NCBI GenBank assembly: GCA_030038595.1
Contig: JASHSW010000235.1
Location: 1 to 5,247 of the forward strand
DNA: 5,247 bases
Direction of reading: 5' to 3'
Source of the DNA: Methylovirgula sp.
GTDB taxonomy: Bacteria > Pseudomonadota > Alphaproteobacteria > Rhizobiales > Beijerinckiaceae
Below the pieces are notes generated by a model. The model ran no database searches, was not told the origin of the DNA, and saw only the letters and a program-made list of their open reading frames with translations. A program made the translations under genes and the position numbers. Positions 1 through 5,247 of the stretch are shown one piece after another (positions within the stretch are counted from its first letter, which is position 1; every line of letters begins with the position of its first letter).

Positions 1-1
1 G

Positions 2-106
2 CTCGAAGCGCGCGAGGCGATCGCGACGGTTCTCGACAGCCGCACGCTCGCCGATATGCGCGCCTTCGCCATGCGCGGCGACGCGGAATTGACCTATCAC
101 ATATGA
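2..106 (+). CDS. C-terminal end of an unidentified protein (5' truncated by window edge)
   Basis: An open frame enters from the left edge and ends at TGA 104-106, giving 34 residues that begin LEAREAIATVLDSRT and end AELTYHI. Codon use is like the genes downstream, with G/C-rich third positions, and the stop is followed by a non-coding gap, so this looks like the true end of a gene rather than chance. No motif is complete enough to name a family. The segment reads as a charged amphipathic helix followed by a short tail. Whether it is co-transcribed with the glycerate kinase gene 134 bp downstream cannot be told. A 6-bp GC stem at 177-196 lies in the gap but has no T-run, so I see no intrinsic terminator. 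Confidence 0.55.
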   Translation, partial: LEAREAIATVLDSRTLADMRAFAMRGDAELTYHI

Positions 107-240
107 TCGGCGCAACCGCTTTCCTTGCCGTCGCGATCCGGGCATAAGCATCGAAGCAAACGCTGGGGCGCTTTCGGCCGCCGCGATGCGGGCGGCACGC
201 CAATCGGGGCGCTAGCTCATATTTAGGCAGTTTTCCTCAC

Positions 241-1518
241 ATGGCGGATGAGAAATCTCTGTTACGTTCGCTTTTCGACGCGGCGATCTCGGCGGCGGAT
301 CCCGGCCGTGTTCTCGCCCGCCATCTGCCGCCGCCTCCGAAAGGCCGCACGCTGGTCGTCGGCGCCGGCAAAGCCGCGGCCTCGATGGCACGCGCCGTCG
401 AAACGGCTTGGTCCGGCAATCTCTCCGGCGTCGTGGTGACGCGCTACGGCCATCATTTGCCTACTCGCATGATCGAAGTCGTCGAAGCTGGCCACCCCGT
501 TCCCGACGAAGCGGGTCTTGCGGCGTCGAGGCGGATCCTGGCAAGCCTCAAAGGTCTCAGCGAAGACGATCTTGTGCTGTGCCTTATCTCCGGAGGCGCG
601 TCGGCGCTGCTGCCTCTGCCGCTCGAAGGACTGCGGCTCGAAGACGAACAGGCGCTTAACAAGGCGCTTCTCCAATGCGGAGCGTCGATCAGCGAGATGA
701 ACTGCGTGCGCCGCCATCTCTCGGCGATCAAAGGCGGCCGGCTTGCGCTCGCCTGTCATCCGGCGCGGCTCGTTACCCTGCTGATTTCGGACGTGCCGGG
801 CGATGCGGCGATCGACATCGGCTCCGGTCCGACCGTCGCCGACCCGACCACCTGCGCCGATGCGCTGGCGATCATTGCACGTTACGGAATCGCAACGAGC
901 GGCAAGGTACGCGACGTTTTGACGAGCGGGCGCGGCGAAAGTGTCAAGCCGGGCGACCCGCGCCTTGCCAATGGCGAGGTAAAAATGATCGCCACCCCGC
1001 AGATGGCGCTCGAAGCGGCGGCCGAAGCGGCGCGCAAAGCGGGAATCGCCGCGCATATCTTGAGCGACCGCATCGAAGGCGAGGCGCGCGACATCGGCAA
1101 AGCGCTGGCCGCCATCGCGCGGCAGGTGGCGCGCCGTCAAGAGCCTTTCGCGCCGCCCTGCGTGCTGCTTTCCGGCGGCGAAACCACGGTGACGGTGCGC
1201 GGATCGGGGCGCGGCGGGCGCAACGTCGAATTCCTCTTGAGCCTCGGCCTCTCGCTCGACGGCCATCCCAATATTTTCGCGCTTGCCGGCGACACCGATG
1301 GTGTCGACGGGATCGAAGAGATCGCCGGTGCCTATCTTGGCCCGGATTCCCTCGCCCGCGCCTGGAAGAAAGGCATCAGGCCGCAGGAGAGTCTTGCGGC
1401 AAACGACGCACATAGCTTCTTCGAAGCGCTCGGCGATTCGATCGTTACCGGTCCGACCTTGACCAACGTGAACGATTTCCGCGCCATTCTGATTACCGAG
1501 GAAGTCGCGGTCGGTTGA
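241..1518 (+). CDS. gckA: Glycerate 2-kinase, MOFRL/DUF4147 family (GckA/TtuD-like)
   Basis: This 425-residue protein should phosphorylate D-glycerate with ATP to 2-phosphoglycerate in the cytoplasm, feeding glycolysis; in methylotrophs this step belongs to the serine cycle. Domain 1 (DUF4147, about residues 5-240) shows VVGAGKAAASMA at 39-50 with the conserved Lys44, GHPVPDEAG at 84-92, LISGGASALLPLP at 115-127, NKALLQCGASISEMNCVRRHLS at 140-161 and LISDVPGD...GSGPTVADPTT at 181-204. The C-terminal MOFRL domain (about 305-418) shows LLSGGETTVTVRGSGRGGRN at 309-328, ALAGDTDGVDG at 347-357 and a closing ANDAHSFFE...TGPTLTNVNDF at 387-413. Length and motif order are full for the family. Homologues are often annotated hydroxypyruvate reductase (TtuD), but the motifs are those of class II glycerate kinases. 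The ATG at 241 starts well with the family; only a weak AGG (225-227) lies upstream. It heads a likely three-gene unit. The family call is firm; a role in the serine cycle is only possible. Confidence 0.93.
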   Translation: MADEKSLLRSLFDAAISAADPGRVLARHLPPPPKGRTLVVGAGKAAASMARAVETAWSGNLSGVVVTRYGHHLPTRMIEVVEAGHPVPDEAGLAASRRILASLKGLSEDDLVLCLISGGASALLPLPLEGLRLEDEQALNKALLQCGASISEMNCVRRHLSAIKGGRLALACHPARLVTLLISDVPGDAAIDIGSGPTVADPTTCADALAIIARYGIATSGKVRDVLTSGRGESVKPGDPRLANGEVKMIATPQMALEAAAEAARKAGIAAHILSDRIEGEARDIGKALAAIARQVARRQEPFAPPCVLLSGGETTVTVRGSGRGGRNVEFLLSLGLSLDGHPNIFALAGDTDGVDGIEEIAGAYLGPDSLARAWKKGIRPQESLAANDAHSFFEALGDSIVTGPTLTNVNDFRAILITEEVAVG

Positions 1519-1527
1519 AGGATCGCC

Positions 1528-1531
1528 GGAG
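1528..1531 (+). promoter_or_regulatory. Ribosome binding site of the peptidase C15 gene
   Basis: GGAG sits 6 bases before the ATG at 1538, in the 19-bp gap after the glycerate kinase stop. It supports this start and translation from a shared message. This is read directly from sequence; function is inferred. Confidence 0.6.
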
Positions 1532-1537
1532 CCGATC

Positions 1538-2155
1538 ATGCTCACTGTTCTCGCGACGGTCTTCGCCGCTTTCCCCGGCGCGCGGCATAATCCAAGCGCC
1601 GATCTGATGGTCGCACTGGAGCGCCGCAAGGCGCGGTTTGCCGGCTTCGGCATCAAGCTCGAGACGCGCGTCCTTCCGGTGCTCTATGCCGAGATCGCGC
1701 CGCGCCTCGCCAAACTCGCCGCCGAAGTGAAACCGGATGCCATTTTGCATTTCGGCCTCGCCGGCCAGCGCAAATTGATCTCGATCGAAACGCGGGCGTT
1801 TAATCGCGTGAGCCTGGTGGCGCCCGATGCCGGCGGCGCGCATGCCCGCGAGTTCCGCCTCGTGCCGAAGGGCGCCGCCATCCTCCAAGCGCATGTTCCG
1901 GCGGCGCAGATCCTCGCGGCCCTGCGCTGCGCCGGCATCGCGAGTTATCTTTCGCGCGACGCCGGCACCTATCTCTGCAACGCGGCGCTCTATCATTCGC
2001 TCGCCGCGCCTGAACCTCCTTACGTCGGCTTCATCCATATCCCTTGGCCGGCGCGGCGCGGCGGCCATCCGAGCTTCGCGGAAATCGTCAGAGCCGCCGA
2101 GATCGCCATTCTCCAAACCGCCGTCGCGGCGCGGCGCGAGAGGCTCGCGGCATGA
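1538..2155 (+). CDS. Pyroglutamyl-peptidase I-like cysteine peptidase (family C15)
   Basis: The 205-residue product matches pyrrolidone-carboxylate peptidases, cytoplasmic cysteine peptidases that remove N-terminal pyroglutamate from peptides. The N-terminal VFAAFPGARHNPSADL (8-23) corresponds to the family's GFxPFGG...NPS start. The catalytic triad is visible: Glu84 in GLAGQRKLISIETRAFN (73-89), Cys147 in YLSRDAGTYLCNAALY (137-152) and His167 in GFIHIPW (164-170). The Glu-to-Cys spacing of 63 residues equals that of the well-studied Bacillus enzyme (Glu81/Cys144). Length is normal for the family. Differences from the classical pattern are the shortened AFPG (usually PFGG) and a GQR in place of the usual GGR-type segment before Glu84, so substrate preference may differ. 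It follows the glycerate kinase by 19 bp with a good RBS, and its TGA overlaps the next start by 4 bp. A strict pyroglutamate specificity is inferred from the family, not proven. Confidence 0.88.
   Translation: MLTVLATVFAAFPGARHNPSADLMVALERRKARFAGFGIKLETRVLPVLYAEIAPRLAKLAAEVKPDAILHFGLAGQRKLISIETRAFNRVSLVAPDAGGAHAREFRLVPKGAAILQAHVPAAQILAALRCAGIASYLSRDAGTYLCNAALYHSLAAPEPPYVGFIHIPWPARRGGHPSFAEIVRAAEIAILQTAVAARRERLAA
2138..2143 (+). promoter_or_regulatory. Ribosome binding site deciding the TerC-family start
   Basis: GAGAGG lies 8 bases before the ATG at 2152, inside the end of the peptidase gene. It favours the start at 2152 over an in-frame ATG at 2044. The 36 residues that the earlier start would add are Arg-rich, unlike a TerC N-terminus, and lie wholly within the peptidase frame. 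Confidence 0.6.
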
Positions 2156-2847
2156 GCCACGATCTTTCGAGCTTCGTCGTTCCGGTGCTGGAGATCATCT
2201 GGATCGACGTCGTGCTTTCCGGCGACAATGCGATCGTCATCGCGCTCGTCTGCGCGCGGCTGCCCCCCAAAGAGCGCAGGCGCGGCATTGTCCTCGGCAC
2301 GGTCGCCGCGATCGGACTGCGCGCCGTTTTTACGCTTCTCTTCGTGGAGCTGCTCGCCCTTCCCTTCGTCAAACTGATCGGCGGCCTGCTGCTGCTCTGG
2401 ATCGCCGTTAAACTCGCCCGCGACGAACGGCAGCGAAAGCCGATCTCGGCCGCCGCCTCGATTTTGGCCGCCGTGTGGCTGATCGTCGTCGCCGACGCCG
2501 TGATGTCGCTCGACAATATGATTGCCGTCGCGGCGGCGGCAAAGGGTTCGGTGCTATTGGTCGTTTTCGGGCTTGCGCTTTCGGTGCCGCTGATCGTCTT
2601 CGGATCGGCGCTGCTGAGCGGGCTCTTTGCGCGATTTCCGGTGCTCATCTGGGCCGGCGCCGCTTTGCTGGGCTTCATCGGCGGCGAGCTGATCGGCCGC
2701 GAAATCGTCGCGGCGCCGGCCCAGATCGCCGATCTTGCCTTGGTGCGCGGCTTTTATTTCACGCCCGCCTGCGGATTGTGCGGCGCGATCTTCGTTCTGC
2801 TGCTCGCCCGGCTGCGGCAAAGCAGCGGAACCGGCAGTTCCTCTTAG
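2152..2847 (+). CDS. YjbE-type TerC family integral membrane protein, probable metal (Mn) exporter
   Basis: From ATG 2152 the product is 231 residues and almost entirely hydrophobic, with about seven membrane segments (roughly 8-33, 45-66, 68-88, 102-128, 133-157, 163-182, 201-220). It carries the TerC duplication: WIDVVLSGDNAIVIA (17-31) in the first half and VADAVMSLDNMIAVA (113-127) in the second. Acidic/Asn residues Asp19, Asp25, Asn26 and Asp115, Asp121, Asn122 lie inside membrane helices, as expected for ion binding. Several bacterial TerC proteins of this type are linked to manganese efflux or metallation of exported enzymes, so Mn export is the best guess; substrate is not shown by the sequence. 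The start overlaps the peptidase stop (ATGA), implying translational coupling, and leaves no room for the yybP-ykoY Mn riboswitch that precedes many relatives. The C-terminal tail is Ser/Gly-rich, and its stop overlaps that of the convergent gene. ACGLC at 206-210 is an unusual Cys pair near the last helix. Confidence 0.88.
   Translation: MSHDLSSFVVPVLEIIWIDVVLSGDNAIVIALVCARLPPKERRRGIVLGTVAAIGLRAVFTLLFVELLALPFVKLIGGLLLLWIAVKLARDERQRKPISAAASILAAVWLIVVADAVMSLDNMIAVAAAAKGSVLLVVFGLALSVPLIVFGSALLSGLFARFPVLIWAGAALLGFIGGELIGREIVAAPAQIADLALVRGFYFTPACGLCGAIFVLLLARLRQSSGTGSSS
2827..2841. repeat. Short perfect inverted repeat at the convergent gene junction
   Basis: GGAAC (2827-2831), a 5-base loop and GTTCC (2837-2841) form a small hairpin just before the interlocked stop codons. 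It is followed on the + strand only by TCTT, so as a terminator it is weak. It is inside the last codons of the TerC gene and just past the end of the minus strand gene. A transcription-end role is possible but unproven. Confidence 0.3.
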
Positions 2848-3488
2848 CGGATCGCGCGCCCTACTTCTTCGCGCAGCATCGGCAGAACGTCGGCCTCGAA
2901 CCAGGGGTTGCGCTTGATCCAGCCGTTGTTGCGCCACGACGGGTGCGGCAAAGCGATGATGCGCGGATGCATGCCGGCTTCGGCTCGCCAGGCACCGACG
3001 ATCTCGGCAGTCGAAGCGCCGCTCGGCAGCGGCCGGCCGAGCCGAGCGAAATGGTAATCCTGCGCATAGCGCCCGATGGCGAGGATCCATTCGATCTGCG
3101 GCATTCGCCGAAAAAGTCCGTCGTGCCAGGTCTGCCGGCATTCCGGGCGCGGCGGCAGATCTGCCTTGGCGGCGTTCTGGCCCGGAAAGCAAAACCCCAT
3201 CGGCGCGATGGCGACGAGAGATTCGTCGTAGAAGATTTCGCGCGACACGTTCATCCAGGCGCGCAAGCGGTCGCCTGACGGATCGTTGAACGGCAAGCCC
3301 GTCAAATGCGCGCGCACGCCCGGCGCCTGGCTCGCGACCAGCAGCCGCGCCGTCGTCGAGACGCACAGGACCGGGCGCGGTTCGTGCGGCAAGCGCCCCG
3401 AGCCCGGCGCATCGCGGCAAAGGCGGCAGGCGCGGATGCGCGCCGCATAGGTTTCGAGATCGGCCCGTTCCGGCTCGGTGAAAGGCAT
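2844..3488 (-). CDS. Uracil-DNA glycosylase superfamily protein, probable 4Fe-4S type
   Basis: The 214-residue product has the uracil-DNA glycosylase superfamily layout and probably excises damaged bases such as uracil from DNA. Motif 1 is SQAPGVRAHLTGLPFNDPSG (53-72), matching the GEAPG...GxPFxGxxG segment of family 4/5 enzymes. Motif 2 is LPHPSWRNN (180-188), with the HPS element at 182-184. Four cysteines are placed as in iron-sulphur glycosylases: Cys21-X2-Cys24 near the N-terminus, and Cys100 (FCFPG) to Cys117 (RPECRQ) with 16 residues between, so a 4Fe-4S cluster is likely. The acidic residue usual in motif 1 (GEAPG or GQDP) is replaced: Gln54-Ala55 precede PG. This may define a divergent subfamily. 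The ATG is CAT at 3486-3488, with no strong RBS (upstream reads GGTTAAAA). The gene runs opposite to the TerC gene, sharing stop bases, and diverges from the kinase gene. It lacks the KRRIH-type insert of UdgX. Superfamily is firm; exact substrate is open. Confidence 0.82.
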   Translation of the reverse strand: MPFTEPERADLETYAARIRACRLCRDAPGSGRLPHEPRPVLCVSTTARLLVASQAPGVRAHLTGLPFNDPSGDRLRAWMNVSREIFYDESLVAIAPMGFCFPGQNAAKADLPPRPECRQTWHDGLFRRMPQIEWILAIGRYAQDYHFARLGRPLPSGASTAEIVGAWRAEAGMHPRIIALPHPSWRNNGWIKRNPWFEADVLPMLREEVGRAIR

Positions 3489-3490
3489 TT

Positions 3491-3509
3491 TTAACCGAGA
3501 TTAATAACC
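3491..3509. promoter_or_regulatory. CtrA-like TTAA direct repeat upstream of the glycosylase gene
   Basis: The stretch reads TTAACC, then GAGA, TTAATAACC. It holds two TTAA boxes 6 bases apart and two TAACC copies 13 bases apart. CtrA, the alphaproteobacterial cell-cycle regulator, prefers TTAA boxes 7 bases apart, so the match is imperfect. If bound here, a factor would sit on the start region of the minus strand gene, more like an operator than an activator site. Confidence 0.2.
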
Positions 3510-3570
3510 AAGCACCGTGTGCAGTCTCGAAGCCATCCCCCTGTTTCGGATGAGGCGTTTCGCTGCAATC

Positions 3571-3625
3571 CTAACGAATCCGTGAGCGTAGCGTTAATCT
3601 TTCTCGGCCATGGTCTAACGAAATC
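3571..3625. repeat. CTAACGAA(A)TC direct repeat in the kinase leader
   Basis: CTAACGAATC (3571-3580) recurs as CTAACGAAATC (3615-3625), 44 bases start to start, about four helical turns. CGTTA at 3592-3596 forms an inverted partner to both. The spacing on one DNA face suggests binding sites for a regulator of the kinase gene. The repeats are short, so chance is not excluded. Confidence 0.3.
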
Positions 3626-3663
3626 TTGCCCTCCGACATAGAAATCGACGGACCCCGCAAAGC

Positions 3664-5214
3664 ATGACTGAAGTCACCGCCGAGATGATCGAGCGTGGGC
3701 GCGGCGTCGATCCGAAGACCGCCGCCGAGCGACGGCGCCTCAATGCCAAGGTGCGCGAGGCGCGCGAAAAGCTGACTTCGGCGGGATCCGGCCACCGGAC
3801 GTTCGACGTCGAACTTCTTCAGCTCTTTGCCAAAGCCCGCCAATCTTCGACCTTCGGGTTCGCGATTTTCGCGCTCGTCGCGGCCGCCATCGCCACGGCC
3901 TGGGTTCCCGTTCTCCCCCTGCTCGTCTGGCTCGGCGTCGCGCTCGTCGTGCTGTTCATCTCGCACGCGCTGGCGGCGAACTTCTGTTCGCTGGAAGCGG
4001 CGAGCGTCAACGTCGGGCGCTGGCGCAGCAATTTCATCATGGCCGAGGTGATGCTGGGCATCGTCTGGGCGCAGATCGTCGGCTTGGTCGGCGAGACCGA
4101 AGATCCGAACGGGCGCACTTTCATGCTGCTTACGCTTCTGCTCGTCGCCGCCATGAACGCAACGATCACGGCGTCGATTCCGATTGCCGTCTATGGGGGT
4201 CTTGCCCCGATGACCGCGGCGATCGTCACCTTTTTGTGGCCGGCGACTCTGACCGACAAAACCATGCCGCTGACGATTCTTGCCTGCGGCACCCTGTTCT
4301 ATTCCGCAATTCTCGCCAAGAAACTCTACGCGCGGGCGCTCGATACGCTGTCGTTCCAGTCGGAAAAGGACGACCTTATCTCCGAGCTCGAACAATCCAA
4401 GGTGAATAGCGATCTCGCCCGGCGGCGCGCCGAGGAAGCCAATCTCGCCAAGTCGCGCTTCCTCGCCACGATGAGTCACGAGCTCAGGACCCCGCTCAAT
4501 GCCATTCTCGGCTTTTCCGAGGTCATGAAAGCGGAGCTCTTCGGCGCGCACAAGGTGCCGGCCTACAAAGAATATTCGAACGATATTCACGCCAGCGGCC
4601 AGCATCTCTTGACCCTGATCAACGAGATCCTCGATCTGTCGCGGGTCGAGGCCGGCCGCTACGAGCTCAAGGCCGAGCCCGTCGCTCTCAATCACCTCAT
4701 GAACGATTGCCGGCATCTCATGGCGCTGCGCGCCAAGAAACGCGACATCACGGTGAACGAGTCCTCGGAGGCCGAGTTGCCGCGCATCTGGGCCGACGAA
4801 CGCGCCGTGCGGCAAGTCGCGTTGAACCTGCTGTCGAACGCGATCAAATTCACGCCGCGCGGCGGGACGGTGACGATCAAAGTCGGCTGGACTTCGGTGG
4901 GCGGCCAATATTTCTCGGTAAAGGACACCGGGCCGGGAATTCCGGAAGAGGAAATCCCCATCGTGATGTCGTCTTTCGGACGCGGTACGCTCGCCCAAAA
5001 GAACGCTGAGGAAGGGTCGGGCCTCGGCCTACCGATCGTCAAAGGCCTCGTCGAGCTGCACGGCGGCACGTTTACGCTCAAATCGAAAGTACGCGAGGGC
5101 ACCGAGGTCATCGTGGTCTTTCCGCCCGAGCGCGTCATGAACGCGTTGCCGAGGCTCGACCCCGAAGAGCCTCCGCCAACCGAGACGCCACGCCAGGCCC
5201 GCTCCGCCGCCTAG
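3664..5214 (+). CDS. Membrane-bound sensor histidine kinase, PleC/DivJ/PdhS-like catalytic core
   Basis: The 516-residue protein is a two-component sensor kinase. Residues 1-60 are a charged cytoplasmic N-terminus rich in Arg/Glu. About six membrane helices follow (roughly 63-80, 83-101, 124-142, 153-175, 178-194, 203-219) with no large external loop and no PAS or HAMP domain that I can see. A likely coiled-coil signalling helix spans about 222-265. HisKA holds the phospho-acceptor His272 in FLATMSHELRTPLNAILGFS (266-285), and the dimerisation helix ends in LINEILDLSRVEAGRYEL. The ATPase domain is complete: N box NLLSNAIKF (388-396), G1 DTGPGIP (421-427), F box SSFGRG (436-441) and G2 GSGLGLPIVKGLVELHGG (451-468). 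A Pro/Glu-rich tail (about 496-516) closes it. The HisKA segment, including the DI.ASGQHLL stretch, resembles kinases that act on DivK-type regulators; that partner is inference. No response regulator is in the window. ATG 3664 has a weak GGA upstream; Met8 (3685) is an alternative start. Confidence 0.92.
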   Translation: MTEVTAEMIERGRGVDPKTAAERRRLNAKVREAREKLTSAGSGHRTFDVELLQLFAKARQSSTFGFAIFALVAAAIATAWVPVLPLLVWLGVALVVLFISHALAANFCSLEAASVNVGRWRSNFIMAEVMLGIVWAQIVGLVGETEDPNGRTFMLLTLLLVAAMNATITASIPIAVYGGLAPMTAAIVTFLWPATLTDKTMPLTILACGTLFYSAILAKKLYARALDTLSFQSEKDDLISELEQSKVNSDLARRRAEEANLAKSRFLATMSHELRTPLNAILGFSEVMKAELFGAHKVPAYKEYSNDIHASGQHLLTLINEILDLSRVEAGRYELKAEPVALNHLMNDCRHLMALRAKKRDITVNESSEAELPRIWADERAVRQVALNLLSNAIKFTPRGGTVTIKVGWTSVGGQYFSVKDTGPGIPEEEIPIVMSSFGRGTLAQKNAEEGSGLGLPIVKGLVELHGGTFTLKSKVREGTEVIVVFPPERVMNALPRLDPEEPPPTETPRQARSAA

Positions 5215-5247
5215 CGGTTGCACGCATCGCCCGCTTCTCTTAAGCCA

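Larger units (their letters stand above)
3489..3663. promoter_or_regulatory. Divergent intergenic region, probable promoters for glycosylase and kinase genes
   Basis: This 175-bp gap separates two divergent genes and is clearly more A/T-rich than the flanking coding DNA, so both promoters should lie here. Next to the glycosylase start is TTAA-N6-TTAA (3491-3504), close to the CtrA consensus TTAA-N7-TTAA but one base short. A further TTAA lies at 3594-3597. Two copies of CTAACGAA start at 3571 and 3615, and an opposite-facing CGTTA is at 3592-3596 between them. I could not place a convincing -35/-10 pair on either strand. Confidence 0.4.

Noticed and set aside
177..196. GCCGCC/GGCGGC inverted repeat in the first gap, considered as a terminator
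   Set aside because: The 6-bp stem has an 8-base loop and no T-run; such stems arise easily in GC-rich DNA.
262..1656. A 464-codon open frame on the minus strand opposite the glycerate kinase gene
   Set aside because: The translation is Arg/Ala-rich with no family motif, and it mirrors a firmly identified gene. Long antisense frames are expected in GC-rich DNA with biased third positions.
2044..2151. An earlier start for the TerC-family gene adding 36 residues
   Set aside because: The added residues are Arg-rich and unlike a TerC N-terminus; the ATG at 2152 has a good RBS and the typical ATGA overlap.
2475..3278. A 267-codon + strand frame overlapping the TerC and glycosylase genes
   Set aside because: It is Arg-rich, is frame-shifted relative to the real TerC frame, and runs antisense through the glycosylase gene.
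2554..3420. A 288-codon minus strand frame overlapping both the TerC and glycosylase genes
   Set aside because: It has Arg/Ala-rich low-complexity composition, no recognisable motif, and conflicts with two well-supported genes.
3571..4998. A 475-codon open frame on the minus strand opposite the histidine kinase
   Set aside because: The translation is rich in Arg, Gly, Asp and Glu and without hydrophobic-core or domain patterns; the opposite strand carries a complete kinase with all boxes, so this is a shadow.
5215..5247. Tail after the kinase stop, checked for a terminator or new gene start
   Set aside because: It holds only 33 bases with no hairpin, RBS-start pair or other signal.

Overview
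The window is GC-rich, densely packed bacterial chromosome with strong G/C preference at third codon positions. The gene families point to an alphaproteobacterium, most likely of the Hyphomicrobiales/Rhizobiales (for example Beijerinckiaceae/Methylocystaceae-like). The clues are a MOFRL-type glycerate 2-kinase, a short YjbE-type TerC protein, and a membrane kinase whose phospho-acceptor region resembles the PleC/DivJ/PdhS group. The taxon is inferred from protein style only; there is no rRNA or other marker gene here.

Layout: (1) bases 2-106, the 3' end of an unidentified + strand gene. (2) A 134-bp gap. (3) Three + strand genes in tight order: glycerate 2-kinase (241-1518), a peptidase C15/pyroglutamyl-peptidase I-like protein (1538-2155) and a YjbE/TerC membrane protein (2152-2847). 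They are separated by 19 bp and then a 4-bp ATGA overlap, so they probably form one transcription unit. (4) A convergent minus strand gene for a uracil-DNA glycosylase superfamily protein with a probable Fe-S cysteine set (2844-3488). Its stop codon physically overlaps that of the TerC gene. (5) A 175-bp divergent regulatory gap with TTAA-type and CTAACGAA repeats. (6) A + strand six-helix membrane histidine kinase (3664-5214). (7) A 33-bp non-coding tail.

Functionally the window is mostly housekeeping or accessory metabolism: glycerate phosphorylation, trimming of N-terminal pyroglutamate, probable metal (Mn) export, DNA base repair, and a two-component sensor without a response regulator in view. 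I see no mobile element, CRISPR array, RNA gene or obvious novel multi-gene system. The points most worth a second look are the atypical active-site motif of the glycosylase-like protein, the unassigned membrane sensor of the kinase, the repeats between these two divergent genes, and the interlocked stop codons at 2844-2847.
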